Source: JBALVO01 sp036961445
GTDB lineage: Bacteria > Pseudomonadota > Gammaproteobacteria > Pseudomonadales > Halieaceae
DNA: 6,652 nucleotides
Direction: 5' to 3'
Assembly (NCBI GenBank): GCA_036961445.1
Contig: JBALVO010000164.1
Span: 1-6,652, forward strand
How positions within the stretch are numbered: the stretch's first letter is position 1; each line of letters opens with the position of its first letter. This document shows, piece after piece, positions 1 through 5,896 of this stretch. The notes under the pieces were generated by a model, which saw only the letters and a program-made list of their open reading frames with translations, had not been told where the DNA came from and ran no database searches. The position numbers were made by a program, and so were the translations under genes.

Positions 1-180
1 TGGGAGCACCATAATGACCCCCAGAATCGCAATCACGGTGCGTTGCACCCTGCAGTAGGGGCAAATATAAACAGCGCCTGTGAGCTCCATGGTCCATGCT
101 CCGACGCCGACTGCTATGGCAATGACACCCAGCGTACGCTGGTGTCGTTGCCAAAAGCCAATGTCGAGTAAGCCCATCAT
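1..180 (-). CDS. DsbB-like disulfide-bond membrane protein, N-terminal part (runs off the window)
   Basis: An open frame of 60 codons starts at ATG 180-178 (a second ATG follows at once) and continues past position 1, so only the N-terminus is seen. An in-frame TAG lies five codons upstream, which limits the start to these ATGs. A weak AGG-type ribosome site is 11 nt ahead. Residues 17-37 form a hydrophobic helix, followed by the motif CPYCRVQR (Cys40, Cys43, Gln46, Arg47) and a second hydrophobic helix. The spacing C-x-x-C-x-x-E/Q-R between the first two helices matches E. coli DsbB (Cys41, Cys44, Glu47, Arg48), where the cysteines pass electrons to quinone and the arginine helps bind it. 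The gene starts 31 nt after pqiC on the same strand and may be the last member of the pqi operon. The second cysteine pair of DsbB would lie beyond the window, so full activity cannot be judged. Assignment to the DsbB-like fold is inference from motif and topology. Confidence 0.7.
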   Translation of the reverse strand, partial: MMGLLDIGFWQRHQRTLGVIAIAVGVGAWTMELTGAVYICPYCRVQRTVIAILGVIMVLP

Positions 181-211
181 TAAGCGCTGTACCTATTGCA
201 GCGAAGCTGAC

Positions 212-778
212 CTAGCTGTCGGTAGGTACCACCAGAGTGGCGGCAATTTTTTTACCCAGCTGATGCAGTAGCGCTTCTTCAGCGGCCACCAGGGCAGCGT
301 ATCCATCGGCGGTCAGGGCTTGCTCTTCCGCAAATTGATAGGCAGACAGTACCTCCTTGTCCCGGCGCAGCCACCAGTAGGCCACCAATGTTGCTTTGCC
401 ATCGTTGGTGCCATGCAATTGATCGATACGGATATCCAGGGTTATTGCGGTGTTACCAACAGTGGCCGGCAGCAGGTCCTCACCTTTGGCATGGGCAATA
501 TCGATCATCAGGATATTACGAATACCCTCATAGGCTGGTTCAGCCCAGAGGTGTTGCCGGGCGGAATGCACGCCACCTTCCGGGGTTTCCATCAACAAGC
601 CTGGCTGGTCGATGTAGGAAGCGATGATAACGCTGCCCATGGAGAAGTCCGCAGACGGGTTCAGCTCGCGTGATTGCAAATTTTCGTTGGAACGCATGAG
701 GTAATAGTTAGGCTCAACCGCTTTGCCGGCGCAAGCGGACAAAAATGCCACTATTAATAACAGACTGGCTAGTTTCAT
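212..778 (-). CDS. pqiC: PqiC outer-membrane lipoprotein (ABC_trans_aux family)
   Basis: This 188-residue protein has a lipoprotein signal peptide with lipobox LSAC, so Cys16 is the lipidated residue. Ala follows the cysteine and not Asp, which predicts sorting to the outer membrane by the Lol system. Family-like segments include NYYLMR just after the anchor, a strand around SYIDQPGLL, and AEPAYEGIRNIL near residues 79-90, similar to the WAEPL..GI signature of the PqiC/YmbA family. In E. coli, PqiC sits in the outer membrane and receives the tip of the PqiB needle. ATG shares one base with the pqiB stop (TAATG), which indicates translational coupling and a fixed ratio to PqiB. The product should be the outer-membrane end of the conduit. 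Identification rests on the signature segments, the length and the position after pqiB, and is strong. Confidence 0.92.
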   Translation of the reverse strand: MKLASLLLIVAFLSACAGKAVEPNYYLMRSNENLQSRELNPSADFSMGSVIIASYIDQPGLLMETPEGGVHSARQHLWAEPAYEGIRNILMIDIAHAKGEDLLPATVGNTAITLDIRIDQLHGTNDGKATLVAYWWLRRDKEVLSAYQFAEEQALTADGYAALVAAEEALLHQLGKKIAATLVVPTDS

Positions 779-2403
779 TATTGTTGAGCCTCCGGAATGG
801 GGTCGGGTAATGGGCTGCTTGGCATTAATGCGGCGTTAGGTTGCCCGGATAGAGTGCGTGTCAGGGATTCCATATTCCCCAGCGTACGGTTCAGGCGCAG
901 CAGGCTTGAATTGATACTCTGATACGCTTCTGATTCAGGCGAGAACCCTTGTAAGGCGTTGCGTAAATCCTGCAGCGTTTTGTCCAGTTGCTCGGGGAGC
1001 TGTTGTGTGCTCTGGCTCTCCAGGATCGTATGCAGGCTGGCCAGGGTTTGATTCAGCGTGGCGATCGCAGTATTGGCGCCGCTCATTGTATCTTCCAGCG
1101 GCAGCGCGTTGATCTTGTCGAGGACGGCGTTTAGCTTCTGCTCTATCTGTCCCAGACCGGTCTCTATAGCGGGAATAGTACGGTACTTCATAAACTCGCC
1201 CATGGAAGCTTCTTCGGCGCCGTCGAAGTAATTGATGCTGATATACTTGGCTCCGGTCAGCAGACTGCCAGTTTCCAGGCTGGCGCGCATGCCGTTTTGT
1301 ACGCCGTACACGATACTCTGATGCATGCTCTCAACAGAAGAAGCCTGATCAGACAGTCCCAGGCGCCCGGGTTCCAGGTAAATCAATACCGGTATGTCTG
1401 CCCCTCGGCCTGCCGCACCCATCTCGACGTTGTGTTCTATACTCTCTTTTAATAGTATTTTTTCCACTTTGCCCAGGGTTATGCCGCGGTATTCTACCGG
1501 AGCTCCGACTGCCAGGCCTTTAATTGACTGGCTAAAGGAGACGACATAAAGCTGGCCATAGCGATAGGGGTTTTTCTGGATCTCTTCGAAGTTTGCGTAC
1601 AACTCAAACTCGGTATCTTGTTCGACTGCATCACCTTTGCGCACACCCTTGGGCAGACCGAATGCGACTCCGCCCAGCAGCACAGTGTCCATTGATCCGG
1701 TTTGCAGGGTGAAGCCATTCGCGCCTGCACTCATGGAGATACCACTGACATCCCAGAATCGCGATTGGCTGTCTACTAATTCATGATAAGGCGCATCAAT
1801 AAACAGGGTGTAGTGAGCCTTGCGGTCTTTGGGATCGAACTTCATGCTTTCAACCCGGCCCACTTTGTAGCTGTTGAAGAGCACGGAATCTCCAGTGCTC
1901 ACCGATGAAGCGCGATCAGCAACCAGTCGTAAACGCAGGCCCGGGGCACCCGAGGGCGTGAGCGGCGGTTGCTCCAGCGCCACGTACTTACGCTTTCCCT
2001 TCACACCCTTGCCAGGGGCAAGTTGAATATAGGCGCCGGACAAAACGGTATCCAGCCCGGAAATGCCGCCTGCACCTATGCGGGCGGTAACGACCCAAAA
2101 GCGGGTGTCGTCGCGTAACAGTGATAAAGCCTGTCGCTCCAGTTTTACTTTGGCGATGACGCCGTCGAGGTTGTCATTTAAGTACACCTCCTCAACCAGC
2201 CCCATATCGACATTGCGGTATTTAATTTTGGTCTTGCCCTGGGTCAGGCCACTGGCCGTCTTGAAGGCAATTTCAATCTCCGGGCCCTCAGTCAGCCAGG
2301 TATGCACGACCATGTAAACGCCCAGTAACAGGGCGATGAGAGGTATGATCCAGATGCCGGAGAATGACCGACCCTGGCTTACATCAGCTTGTTCAGTTGT
2401 CAC
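778..2403 (-). CDS. pqiB: PqiB, three-MCE-domain trans-periplasmic lipid transport protein
   Basis: This is the PqiB component of the Pqi system. Known PqiB proteins form hexamers with stacked MCE rings and a long coiled-coil needle crossing the periplasm, giving lipids a hydrophobic route between membranes. With a GTG start at 2403 the product has 541 residues, close to the 546 of E. coli PqiB. It shows one N-terminal membrane helix (about 16-36, GIWIIPLIALLLG), three MCE repeats (about 40-131, 155-251 and 283-394; note SGLTQGKTKIKYRNVDMG, SVLFNSYKVGRVES and GAPVEYRGITLGKVE), then a helical tail (about 413-520) with motifs such as LDKINALPL and SQSTQQLP that closely resemble E. coli PqiB. 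The open frame extends to ATG 2460, but that would add 19 residues inside pqiA coding sequence. The GTG has GGAAG 9 nt upstream and overlaps the pqiA stop by 11 nt, so it is preferred. LetB/YebT is excluded because it has seven MCE domains. Confidence 0.93.
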   Translation of the reverse strand: MTTEQADVSQGRSFSGIWIIPLIALLLGVYMVVHTWLTEGPEIEIAFKTASGLTQGKTKIKYRNVDMGLVEEVYLNDNLDGVIAKVKLERQALSLLRDDTRFWVVTARIGAGGISGLDTVLSGAYIQLAPGKGVKGKRKYVALEQPPLTPSGAPGLRLRLVADRASSVSTGDSVLFNSYKVGRVESMKFDPKDRKAHYTLFIDAPYHELVDSQSRFWDVSGISMSAGANGFTLQTGSMDTVLLGGVAFGLPKGVRKGDAVEQDTEFELYANFEEIQKNPYRYGQLYVVSFSQSIKGLAVGAPVEYRGITLGKVEKILLKESIEHNVEMGAAGRGADIPVLIYLEPGRLGLSDQASSVESMHQSIVYGVQNGMRASLETGSLLTGAKYISINYFDGAEEASMGEFMKYRTIPAIETGLGQIEQKLNAVLDKINALPLEDTMSGANTAIATLNQTLASLHTILESQSTQQLPEQLDKTLQDLRNALQGFSPESEAYQSINSSLLRLNRTLGNMESLTRTLSGQPNAALMPSSPLPDPIPEAQQ

Positions 2404-3013
2404 TATTTTTATCTTCCATTTCGTCCCAAATAAGCCGCGGATCAAAACTCTCTGCGGCAATCATGGTTACTATTACTACCCCAGCGAAGGACAGAGCGGC
2501 AATGCCCGGCCTGATTGCCAGCAGGCCCCCAAGATGCACCAGAGCTACCAGTATCGCAACCACAAATACATCCACCATAGACCACTTGCCCACAAATTCA
2601 GTGACCTGGTACATAACGGTGCGTTGGCGCGGGCTCACCCGTGAGTGGCGCTTCACGGTCCAAACCAGGTAGAACATAGACATGAACTTGCTCAATGGCA
2701 CCATTACACTGAATAAAAAAATCACCGCCGCTACTGGAATCGACCCATGGTGTATCAAAATCATCACGCCACCGAGGATGGTGCTGCCCTCTGAGCTGCC
2801 CAATTGATCGGTAATCATAATGGGGTAAAGATTGGCCGGGATGTACAACAGGCAGGCGGTCACCAGCAGCGCCAGCGTGCGCTGGATACTGTCGCTCTTG
2901 CGCAGGTGCAAGGCAGCGCCGCAGCGCGGGCACTTATGTAGCGTGGCGGGTGCCAGTTTACAGCAGATATGGCAGGCGGCGAGGTTGTGTGAGGCGGCAG
3001 TTTCACCAGACAT
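2393..3013 (-). CDS. pqiA: PqiA family inner-membrane protein, second (C-terminal-half) unit
   Basis: This 206-residue protein corresponds to one of the two PqiA domains that are fused in E. coli PqiA (about 417 residues). It starts with a zinc-ribbon-like cysteine set, Cys14-x-x-Cys17 and Cys28-x-x-Cys31 (CPRCG). Four hydrophobic segments follow at about residues 45-65 (LLVTACLLYIPANLYPI), 80-110, 145-165 (WSMVDVFVVAILVALV) and 170-188. IPANLYPIM and the WSMVDVF motif are typical of PqiA. The family acts in the inner membrane and is thought to feed lipids to, or take them from, the PqiB channel. The open frame extends upstream to 3370, but ATG 3013 is chosen because it lies 2 nt after the stop of the preceding gene and gives the cysteine motif the right distance from the N-terminus. 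The stop overlaps the pqiB start, so the two are probably coupled. Confidence 0.9.
   Translation of the reverse strand: MSGETAASHNLAACHICCKLAPATLHKCPRCGAALHLRKSDSIQRTLALLVTACLLYIPANLYPIMITDQLGSSEGSTILGGVMILIHHGSIPVAAVIFLFSVMVPLSKFMSMFYLVWTVKRHSRVSPRQRTVMYQVTEFVGKWSMVDVFVVAILVALVHLGGLLAIRPGIAALSFAGVVIVTMIAAESFDPRLIWDEMEDKNSDN
2413..2417 (-). promoter_or_regulatory. Ribosome binding site that sets the pqiB GTG start
   Basis: GGAAG is read on the minus strand with 9 nt to GTG 2403-2401. It lies inside the last codons of the upstream pqiA gene. No comparable site precedes the longer ATG start at 2460, so this element decides the pqiB start. Confidence 0.65.
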
Positions 3014-3015
3014 AG

Positions 3016-3624
3016 TCAGGCAGCTCCCAATTGTTCGATTCTTTCCCAGCACTGGTATCGATCCAGGCTGGCAACGGCCAGAGTAAAGCAGATGCTGAAG
3101 CCGGCGTAGGCCCAGAAAGAAATACCCAGTACGACTGTTGCCATAGCCGCAATTTTTACCAGGGATACGATGACACCGATGATAAACACTTCCACCATAG
3201 CCCAGTTCTGGGCGAGGAAGATCCACTTCGCCACGGATGTTAACCAGGGTCGGTACGTGCCCCGCTCCAGCGGTATGCACAACAATAACAGCAGCACCAG
3301 TATCACAGCGGGGATAATAATAATGAAAGCGGCGACCATAATCGCCACCACGGGCATACCGTAATCCCACACGGCCCCGGGCGTCTGCCGCAGAGTAATA
3401 ACGCTTTCCAGTCCGCTGGCGGCAAAGGATAGAAACGAAAAGCTGTTGGCCAGTATCAGAAGGATAAGACCGGCGACGGTATAGGCCAGTACCCGAGCGT
3501 TGGCATCATCGCGCTTCTTCGTCAGGAAGTGGCCACAGCGTGGGCAGGAAGCGCTCTCGCCATGTTTTAGCAGGGCAACGTTCACCAGTAGGTCGCAGCC
3601 ATGACATGCCATTTCACCCTTCAT
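3016..3624 (-). CDS. pqiA: PqiA family inner-membrane protein, first (N-terminal-half) unit
   Basis: This 202-residue protein is the other half of a split PqiA. It carries a zinc-ribbon-like pair, Cys7-x-x-Cys10 and Cys27-x-x-Cys30 (CPRCGH), then four hydrophobic segments at about residues 46-68 (LILLILANSFSFLSF), 90-117, 143-165 and 168-188. The segment AMVEVFIIGVIVSLVK before the third helix is the PqiA hallmark and parallels WSMVDVFVVAILVALV in the next gene. A short soluble loop RGTYRPW lies between helices 2 and 3. The gene starts 2 nt after the stop of the small secreted protein gene and ends 2 nt before the second PqiA gene. Both junctions read CTGACTATG, so translation is probably passed on by reinitiation because neither has a good Shine-Dalgarno sequence. 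Separate half-genes occur in other bacteria, so the split is a normal variant and not a frameshift: each half has its own start and cysteine motif. Confidence 0.9.
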   Translation of the reverse strand: MKGEMACHGCDLLVNVALLKHGESASCPRCGHFLTKKRDDANARVLAYTVAGLILLILANSFSFLSFAASGLESVITLRQTPGAVWDYGMPVVAIMVAAFIIIIPAVILVLLLLLCIPLERGTYRPWLTSVAKWIFLAQNWAMVEVFIIGVIVSLVKIAAMATVVLGISFWAYAGFSICFTLAVASLDRYQCWERIEQLGAA

Positions 3625-3626
3625 AG

Positions 3627-3962
3627 TCAGTGCGGCAGTCCTTCTGTTGCACGGTCGTCAGGATTGACGCCCTGTTCCAGTTCGCCGATAGTTTGCTGCA
3701 GCTGCTCGGGGGACTCGTGGCGAATGTGGGCGGCCTCTGCTGCCAACTCATCCGTGGTCTCACTATTGATGCTTGGACCTTTGACCTCTTCGTCATAAGT
3801 CTCACCATTTACATCGCGACAGGGCAATAATCCAGCGCCTTCGCCACAGGCTTCATAGAACCCGTTCTCTTGTGTAATACGCTCCTCCACCAGGCCTGAT
3901 TGGGCCCAGATCTGTGACAGGGGGAGGCACAGCAACAGGGCGGCCAAATGTTGCGTTTTCAT
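3627..3962 (-). CDS. Small secreted protein of unknown function, first gene of the pqi operon
   Basis: I do not recognise this 111-residue protein. It begins with a clear Sec signal peptide (MKTQH, then LAALLLCLPLSQIWA) with a likely cut after Ala20. Cys12 lies inside the hydrophobic core and not in a good lipobox, so lipidation is unlikely. The mature part is acidic and has two cysteines, Cys39 and Cys48 (EACGEGAGLLPC), which could form a short disulfide loop in the periplasm. From about residue 67 it becomes a helix-prone acidic stretch (ETTDELAAEAAHIRHESPEQ and beyond) ending in a flexible tail. ATG has AGG 9 nt upstream and follows a good promoter with an estimated 5' leader of about 34 nt. 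It is the promoter-proximal gene, 2 nt from the first pqiA, so it is very likely made together with the transporter. A periplasmic accessory role is inferred from location only. Confidence 0.82.
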   Translation of the reverse strand: MKTQHLAALLLCLPLSQIWAQSGLVEERITQENGFYEACGEGAGLLPCRDVNGETYDEEVKGPSINSETTDELAAEAAHIRHESPEQLQQTIGELEQGVNPDDRATEGLPH

Positions 3963-4002
3963 GGTGTTTTGCCTAACCGGCTATTATTGTTGGAAAGTGG
4001 CC

Positions 4003-4031
4003 ATTATAGGGTGGTGCCCCTGCAACGGCAA
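4003..4031 (-). promoter_or_regulatory. Sigma70-type promoter of the pqi operon
   Basis: Read on the minus strand, the -35 box TTGCCG (4031-4026, 4 of 6 consensus bases) and a perfect -10 box TATAAT (4008-4003) are separated by 17 nt. Transcription should start near 3996, about 34 nt before the first ATG at 3962. No equally good promoter was seen within the downstream junctions, which supports a single transcript for the operon. I saw no SoxS-type site that I could support. Confidence 0.75.
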
Positions 4032-4095
4032 TACTGGGTGAGGCCCTGCGCAACTGACGTCGAAACAGGCTCAGAGACAAGGTAGATTGGCTGGG

Positions 4096-4130
4096 AAAAG
4101 AGTGGAACTCCGGGGCTTGGCCGGAGTTCC
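4096..4130 (-). terminator. Rho-independent terminator of the peroxiredoxin gene
   Basis: A perfect 10-bp inverted repeat (GGAACTCCGG at 4104-4113, CCGGAGTTCC at 4121-4130) has a 7-nt loop. On the minus strand it is followed by ACTCTTTTCCC, a short T-rich tract. It begins 16 nt after the peroxiredoxin stop and lies before the pqi promoter, so it separates the two transcription units. Confidence 0.75.
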
Positions 4131-4145
4131 GCCAGTGATCAACAA

Positions 4146-4873
4146 CTAGCCCTGGAAAGCCTTGCGCGGAGTGGATACGCCCTGGGCGTCAACGCCTTTC
4201 AGGTAGGCCAGCATGGTGTCGGCGTCTGATACTTCAANNNNNNNNNNNNNNNNNNNNNNNNNNNNNNNNNNNNNNNNNNNNNNNNNNNNNNNNNNNNNNN
4301 NNNNNNNNNNNNNNNNNNNNNNNNNNNNNNNNNNNNNTGGGCGTCAACGCCTTTCAGGTAGGCCAGCATGGTGTCGGCGTCTGATACTTCAAATGGATCG
4401 CTGCCGCAGTTGTCCTCAAACCCCGACTCGATGAACATCTTTTCGATCTTGCCGTCATCCACGATCATGGAGTAGCGCCAGGAGCGCATACCAAAACCGA
4501 TGTTGGACTTGTCCACCAGCATGCCCATTTTACGCGTGAATTCTCCGTTCCCGTCGGGCAGCAGAAAGATCTTCTCATTGCCCTGCTCCTTGCCCCATTT
4601 GAACATAACGAAGGCGTCATTCACGGATACGCAGACGATCTCGTCCACACCCAGTGCCCGAAACTCCTCGTACAGCTCTTCATAACGTGGCAGGTGGTTG
4701 GAAGAGCAGGTCGGGGTAAATGCACCGGGCAGTGAGAATACCGCAACCTTCTTGCCACCAAAAATATCGGCAGTGGTTTTGTCTTCCCAGCGATAGGGGT
4801 TGTCGCCGCCAACAGAATCATCCCGCACGCGGGTTTTGAATACTACATTGGGCACTCGGGTAACGATGGTCAT
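4146..4873 (-). CDS. Prx5-type peroxiredoxin (coding sequence broken by an assembly gap)
   Basis: This thiol peroxidase should reduce hydrogen peroxide and organic hydroperoxides in the cytoplasm. The peroxidatic cysteine is Cys56 in PGAFTPTC, the Prx5 form of the P-x-x-x-T-x-x-C motif. The active-site arginine is probably Arg133 in SWRYSMIV. Cys81 and Cys156 (FEDNCGSDPFE) are candidate resolving residues. The sequence resembles the peroxiredoxin half of Prx-glutaredoxin fusions such as Haemophilus PGdx, but the stop follows directly, so there is no fused glutaredoxin. The frame is clean from ATG 4873 to codon 178, then runs into a duplicated 55-bp block and 100 N. If one 55-bp copy and the N run are removed (155 bp), it continues as QGVSTPRKAFQG to TAG 4148-4146, giving 190 residues (573 nt). 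As written, 155 is not a multiple of three and the frame appears shifted. The gene has its own promoter, a good ribosome site and a terminator, so it is monocistronic. Confidence 0.92.
4183..4237. repeat. 55-bp direct repeat, left copy, ending at the gap
   Basis: This copy is identical over all 55 bases to 4338-4392 and ends exactly at the last known base before the N run. It encodes the same C-terminal peroxiredoxin segment (SDADTMLAYLKG). It is best read as a contig-end overlap and not as a biological repeat. Confidence 0.95.
4238..4337. other. Assembly gap of exactly 100 N
   Basis: There are 100 unknown bases. A round 100 is the usual placeholder for a gap of unknown size. Because identical sequence touches both sides, the true gap is probably zero and no DNA is missing. 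Confidence 0.97.
4338..4392. repeat. 55-bp direct repeat, right copy, starting at the gap
   Basis: This is the exact second copy of 4183-4237. It begins at the first known base after the N run. It is continuous with the upstream peroxiredoxin frame on the minus strand. Confidence 0.95.
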
Positions 4874-4880
4874 AACGCAT

Positions 4881-4885
4881 TCCTT
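4881..4885 (-). promoter_or_regulatory. Ribosome binding site of the peroxiredoxin gene
   Basis: AAGGA is read on the minus strand, 7 nt before ATG 4873. It is a strong site that supports this start codon and good expression. Confidence 0.8.
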
Positions 4886-4910
4886 GGGTTCATGTTCAGA
4901 AAGTGCGCGC

Positions 4911-4939
4911 AGTATAGGGCGTCCTTATATATAGGTAAA
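4911..4939 (-). promoter_or_regulatory. Sigma70-type promoter of the peroxiredoxin gene
   Basis: On the minus strand the -35 box TTTACC (4939-4934, 4 of 6) and the -10 box TATACT (4916-4911, 5 of 6) are 17 nt apart. Transcription should start near 4904, about 30 nt before the ATG. The 40 bases further upstream are very A/T-rich, like an UP element. I looked for an OxyR site with four ATAG/CTAT half-sites at 10- to 11-base spacing and could not find one. Confidence 0.72.
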
Positions 4940-5006
4940 ATATATTTATTTAATCTCTTTGATAGTTTTTAGCAATAAACGGCAGTGCAGCGGTTGCGGC
5001 GCAGGA

Positions 5007-5711
5007 TCAGGATACCCAGCGATAGCCTCTGCCTCTTTCGGTCTTGATGCATTGGAATTCAGCATCGACTCTGGAAAATGTGTCCCTGATGGTTTTTACG
5101 TGAGCGGTGATAGTATTGGGCTCCACCACGATACAGGATGCTTTCATCAACTCCCGATGGCTTTTGACCTGGCCTGGGTTAATGCAGAGTTCTTTTACAA
5201 TCCAGAACAGAGTGAGTGGCAGGTCGATTTTGGTGCCTTTCCAGAAAACGACTGAGTAAACTTCATCCAGCTCAATGCCCTGATTTTCGCTGCCTGCGAC
5301 TGCTGTGGATGCTTTGTGGCTATTTGCGGCACGGACAGCGTCGAGACGCCGAAACAAAGCCTCTATGCGGACCACGATGTACTCCATGGATGCATCTTTG
5401 GTGATGTAGTCGTCTGCTCCGAGTCTGAGCCCCGATATTCTGTCGATTTCCCCGGAATGAGCCGTGAGAAAAATAATGGGAACCTCGCTTGATATGCGGC
5501 GCAGCTCCGCGCAAATCTGGTATCCAGCGTCGCGCTCCCCAGCGTGGGTTACGTCCAACAGGGCCAAATCGGGTAAATCCGTGTGGAAAGCACTGATCGC
5601 ATCCTCTTTGGTGCCGTAAGCAGCAACCTCAAAGCCGACGCCTCGCAGCATATCGCTATAGTTAGCGCGAGTTGTGTCGTCGTCCTCGACATAGGCAATC
5701 CGTCTGCGCAT
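5007..5711 (-). CDS. OmpR-family response regulator, PdsR-like (dedicated sortase system type)
   Basis: This 234-residue two-domain regulator has an N-terminal receiver domain (about 1-120) with an intact phosphorylation site: acidic pocket around Glu9-Asp10-Asp11, phospho-acceptor Asp53 (LALLDVT), Thr83 (FLTAH) and Lys105 (YITKD). A linker of about 20 residues leads to a winged-helix DNA-binding domain (about 134-234) with recognition helix NTITAHVKTIRDTF and the C-terminal wing GRGYRWV. Segments such as SGLRLGADDYITKD, FWIVKELCINPGQVKS and IVVEPNTITAHVKTIR closely resemble the response regulator of the proteobacterial dedicated sortase system (PdsR), as I recall that family. Its usual partners, the kinase PdsS, a class-specific sortase and the sortase target, are not beside it here: the next gene downstream is an independently transcribed peroxiredoxin and the upstream neighbour is divergent. 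A weak AAGAGA ribosome site precedes ATG 5711. Membership of the OmpR family is certain; the PdsR label is likely but from memory. Confidence 0.88.
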   Translation of the reverse strand: MRRRIAYVEDDDTTRANYSDMLRGVGFEVAAYGTKEDAISAFHTDLPDLALLDVTHAGERDAGYQICAELRRISSEVPIIFLTAHSGEIDRISGLRLGADDYITKDASMEYIVVRIEALFRRLDAVRAANSHKASTAVAGSENQGIELDEVYSVVFWKGTKIDLPLTLFWIVKELCINPGQVKSHRELMKASCIVVEPNTITAHVKTIRDTFSRVDAEFQCIKTERGRGYRWVS

Positions 5712-5777
5712 CGTGGTCTCTTGTCATGTTACCTAGCAGGTCTGAGATACTAATACAGAGGCCGTGGCAACGGAATG

Positions 5778-5810
5778 GTCTGTCCAGAAATTATGGGCAT
5801 AAAGTCTGTC
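5778..5810. repeat. Direct repeat GTCTGTC upstream of the response regulator gene
   Basis: Two copies of GTCTGTC (5778-5784 and 5804-5810) lie 26 bp apart start to start, 67 to 99 bp upstream of the regulator ATG. On the minus strand the copies read TGGACAGACC and TTGACAGACT. OmpR-type regulators bind direct repeats, so this could be an autoregulatory site, but the spacing is larger than usual and the match is short. It may be chance. Confidence 0.3.
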
Positions 5811-5890
5811 AAATCCTGGCTGAGGGGCATGATTGTACATTTTCATCATACTTCTTCATAAATCAGCAGCCAATATCATGCTCACTTCCC

Positions 5891-5896
5891 TATAGT
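5891..5896 (+). promoter_or_regulatory. Possible -10 box for the plus-strand secreted protein gene
   Basis: TATAGT matches 5 of 6 consensus bases, 60 nt before ATG 5957. No good -35 box lies 17 nt upstream (AGCCAA), so the promoter, if real, may need an activator. This is weak evidence. Confidence 0.28.

Noticed and set aside
320..673. Long plus-strand open frames opposite pqiC and other shadow frames opposite pqiA and pqiB
   Set aside because: They lie opposite well-identified genes, have no ribosome sites or family features, and are typical antisense shadows.
2404..2460. ATG 2460 as the pqiB start
   Set aside because: It would add a 19-residue basic extension inside pqiA. The GTG at 2403 has a ribosome site and gives the length expected for PqiB.
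3014..3370. A 325-residue version of the second PqiA protein starting at 3370
   Set aside because: The extra 119 residues would overlap the first pqiA in another frame and lack family features. ATG 3013 sits directly after the upstream stop and gives a normal PqiA half.
4183..4392. A genuine tandem duplication or small mobile insertion in the peroxiredoxin gene
   Set aside because: Both copies abut the 100-N gap exactly and removing one restores the frame, which points to an assembly artefact.
4199..4434. Open frames running through the N gap, including an apparent 224-residue peroxiredoxin ending at 4199
   Set aside because: The frames exist only because N codons hide stops. The 224-residue version ends out of frame in the duplicated block; the true end is TAG 4148-4146.
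4940..4985. An OxyR site in the A/T-rich stretch upstream of the peroxiredoxin promoter
   Set aside because: CTAT-like half-sites occur, but two that could be compared are 31 bp apart where 22 would be needed, and the intervening half-sites are missing.
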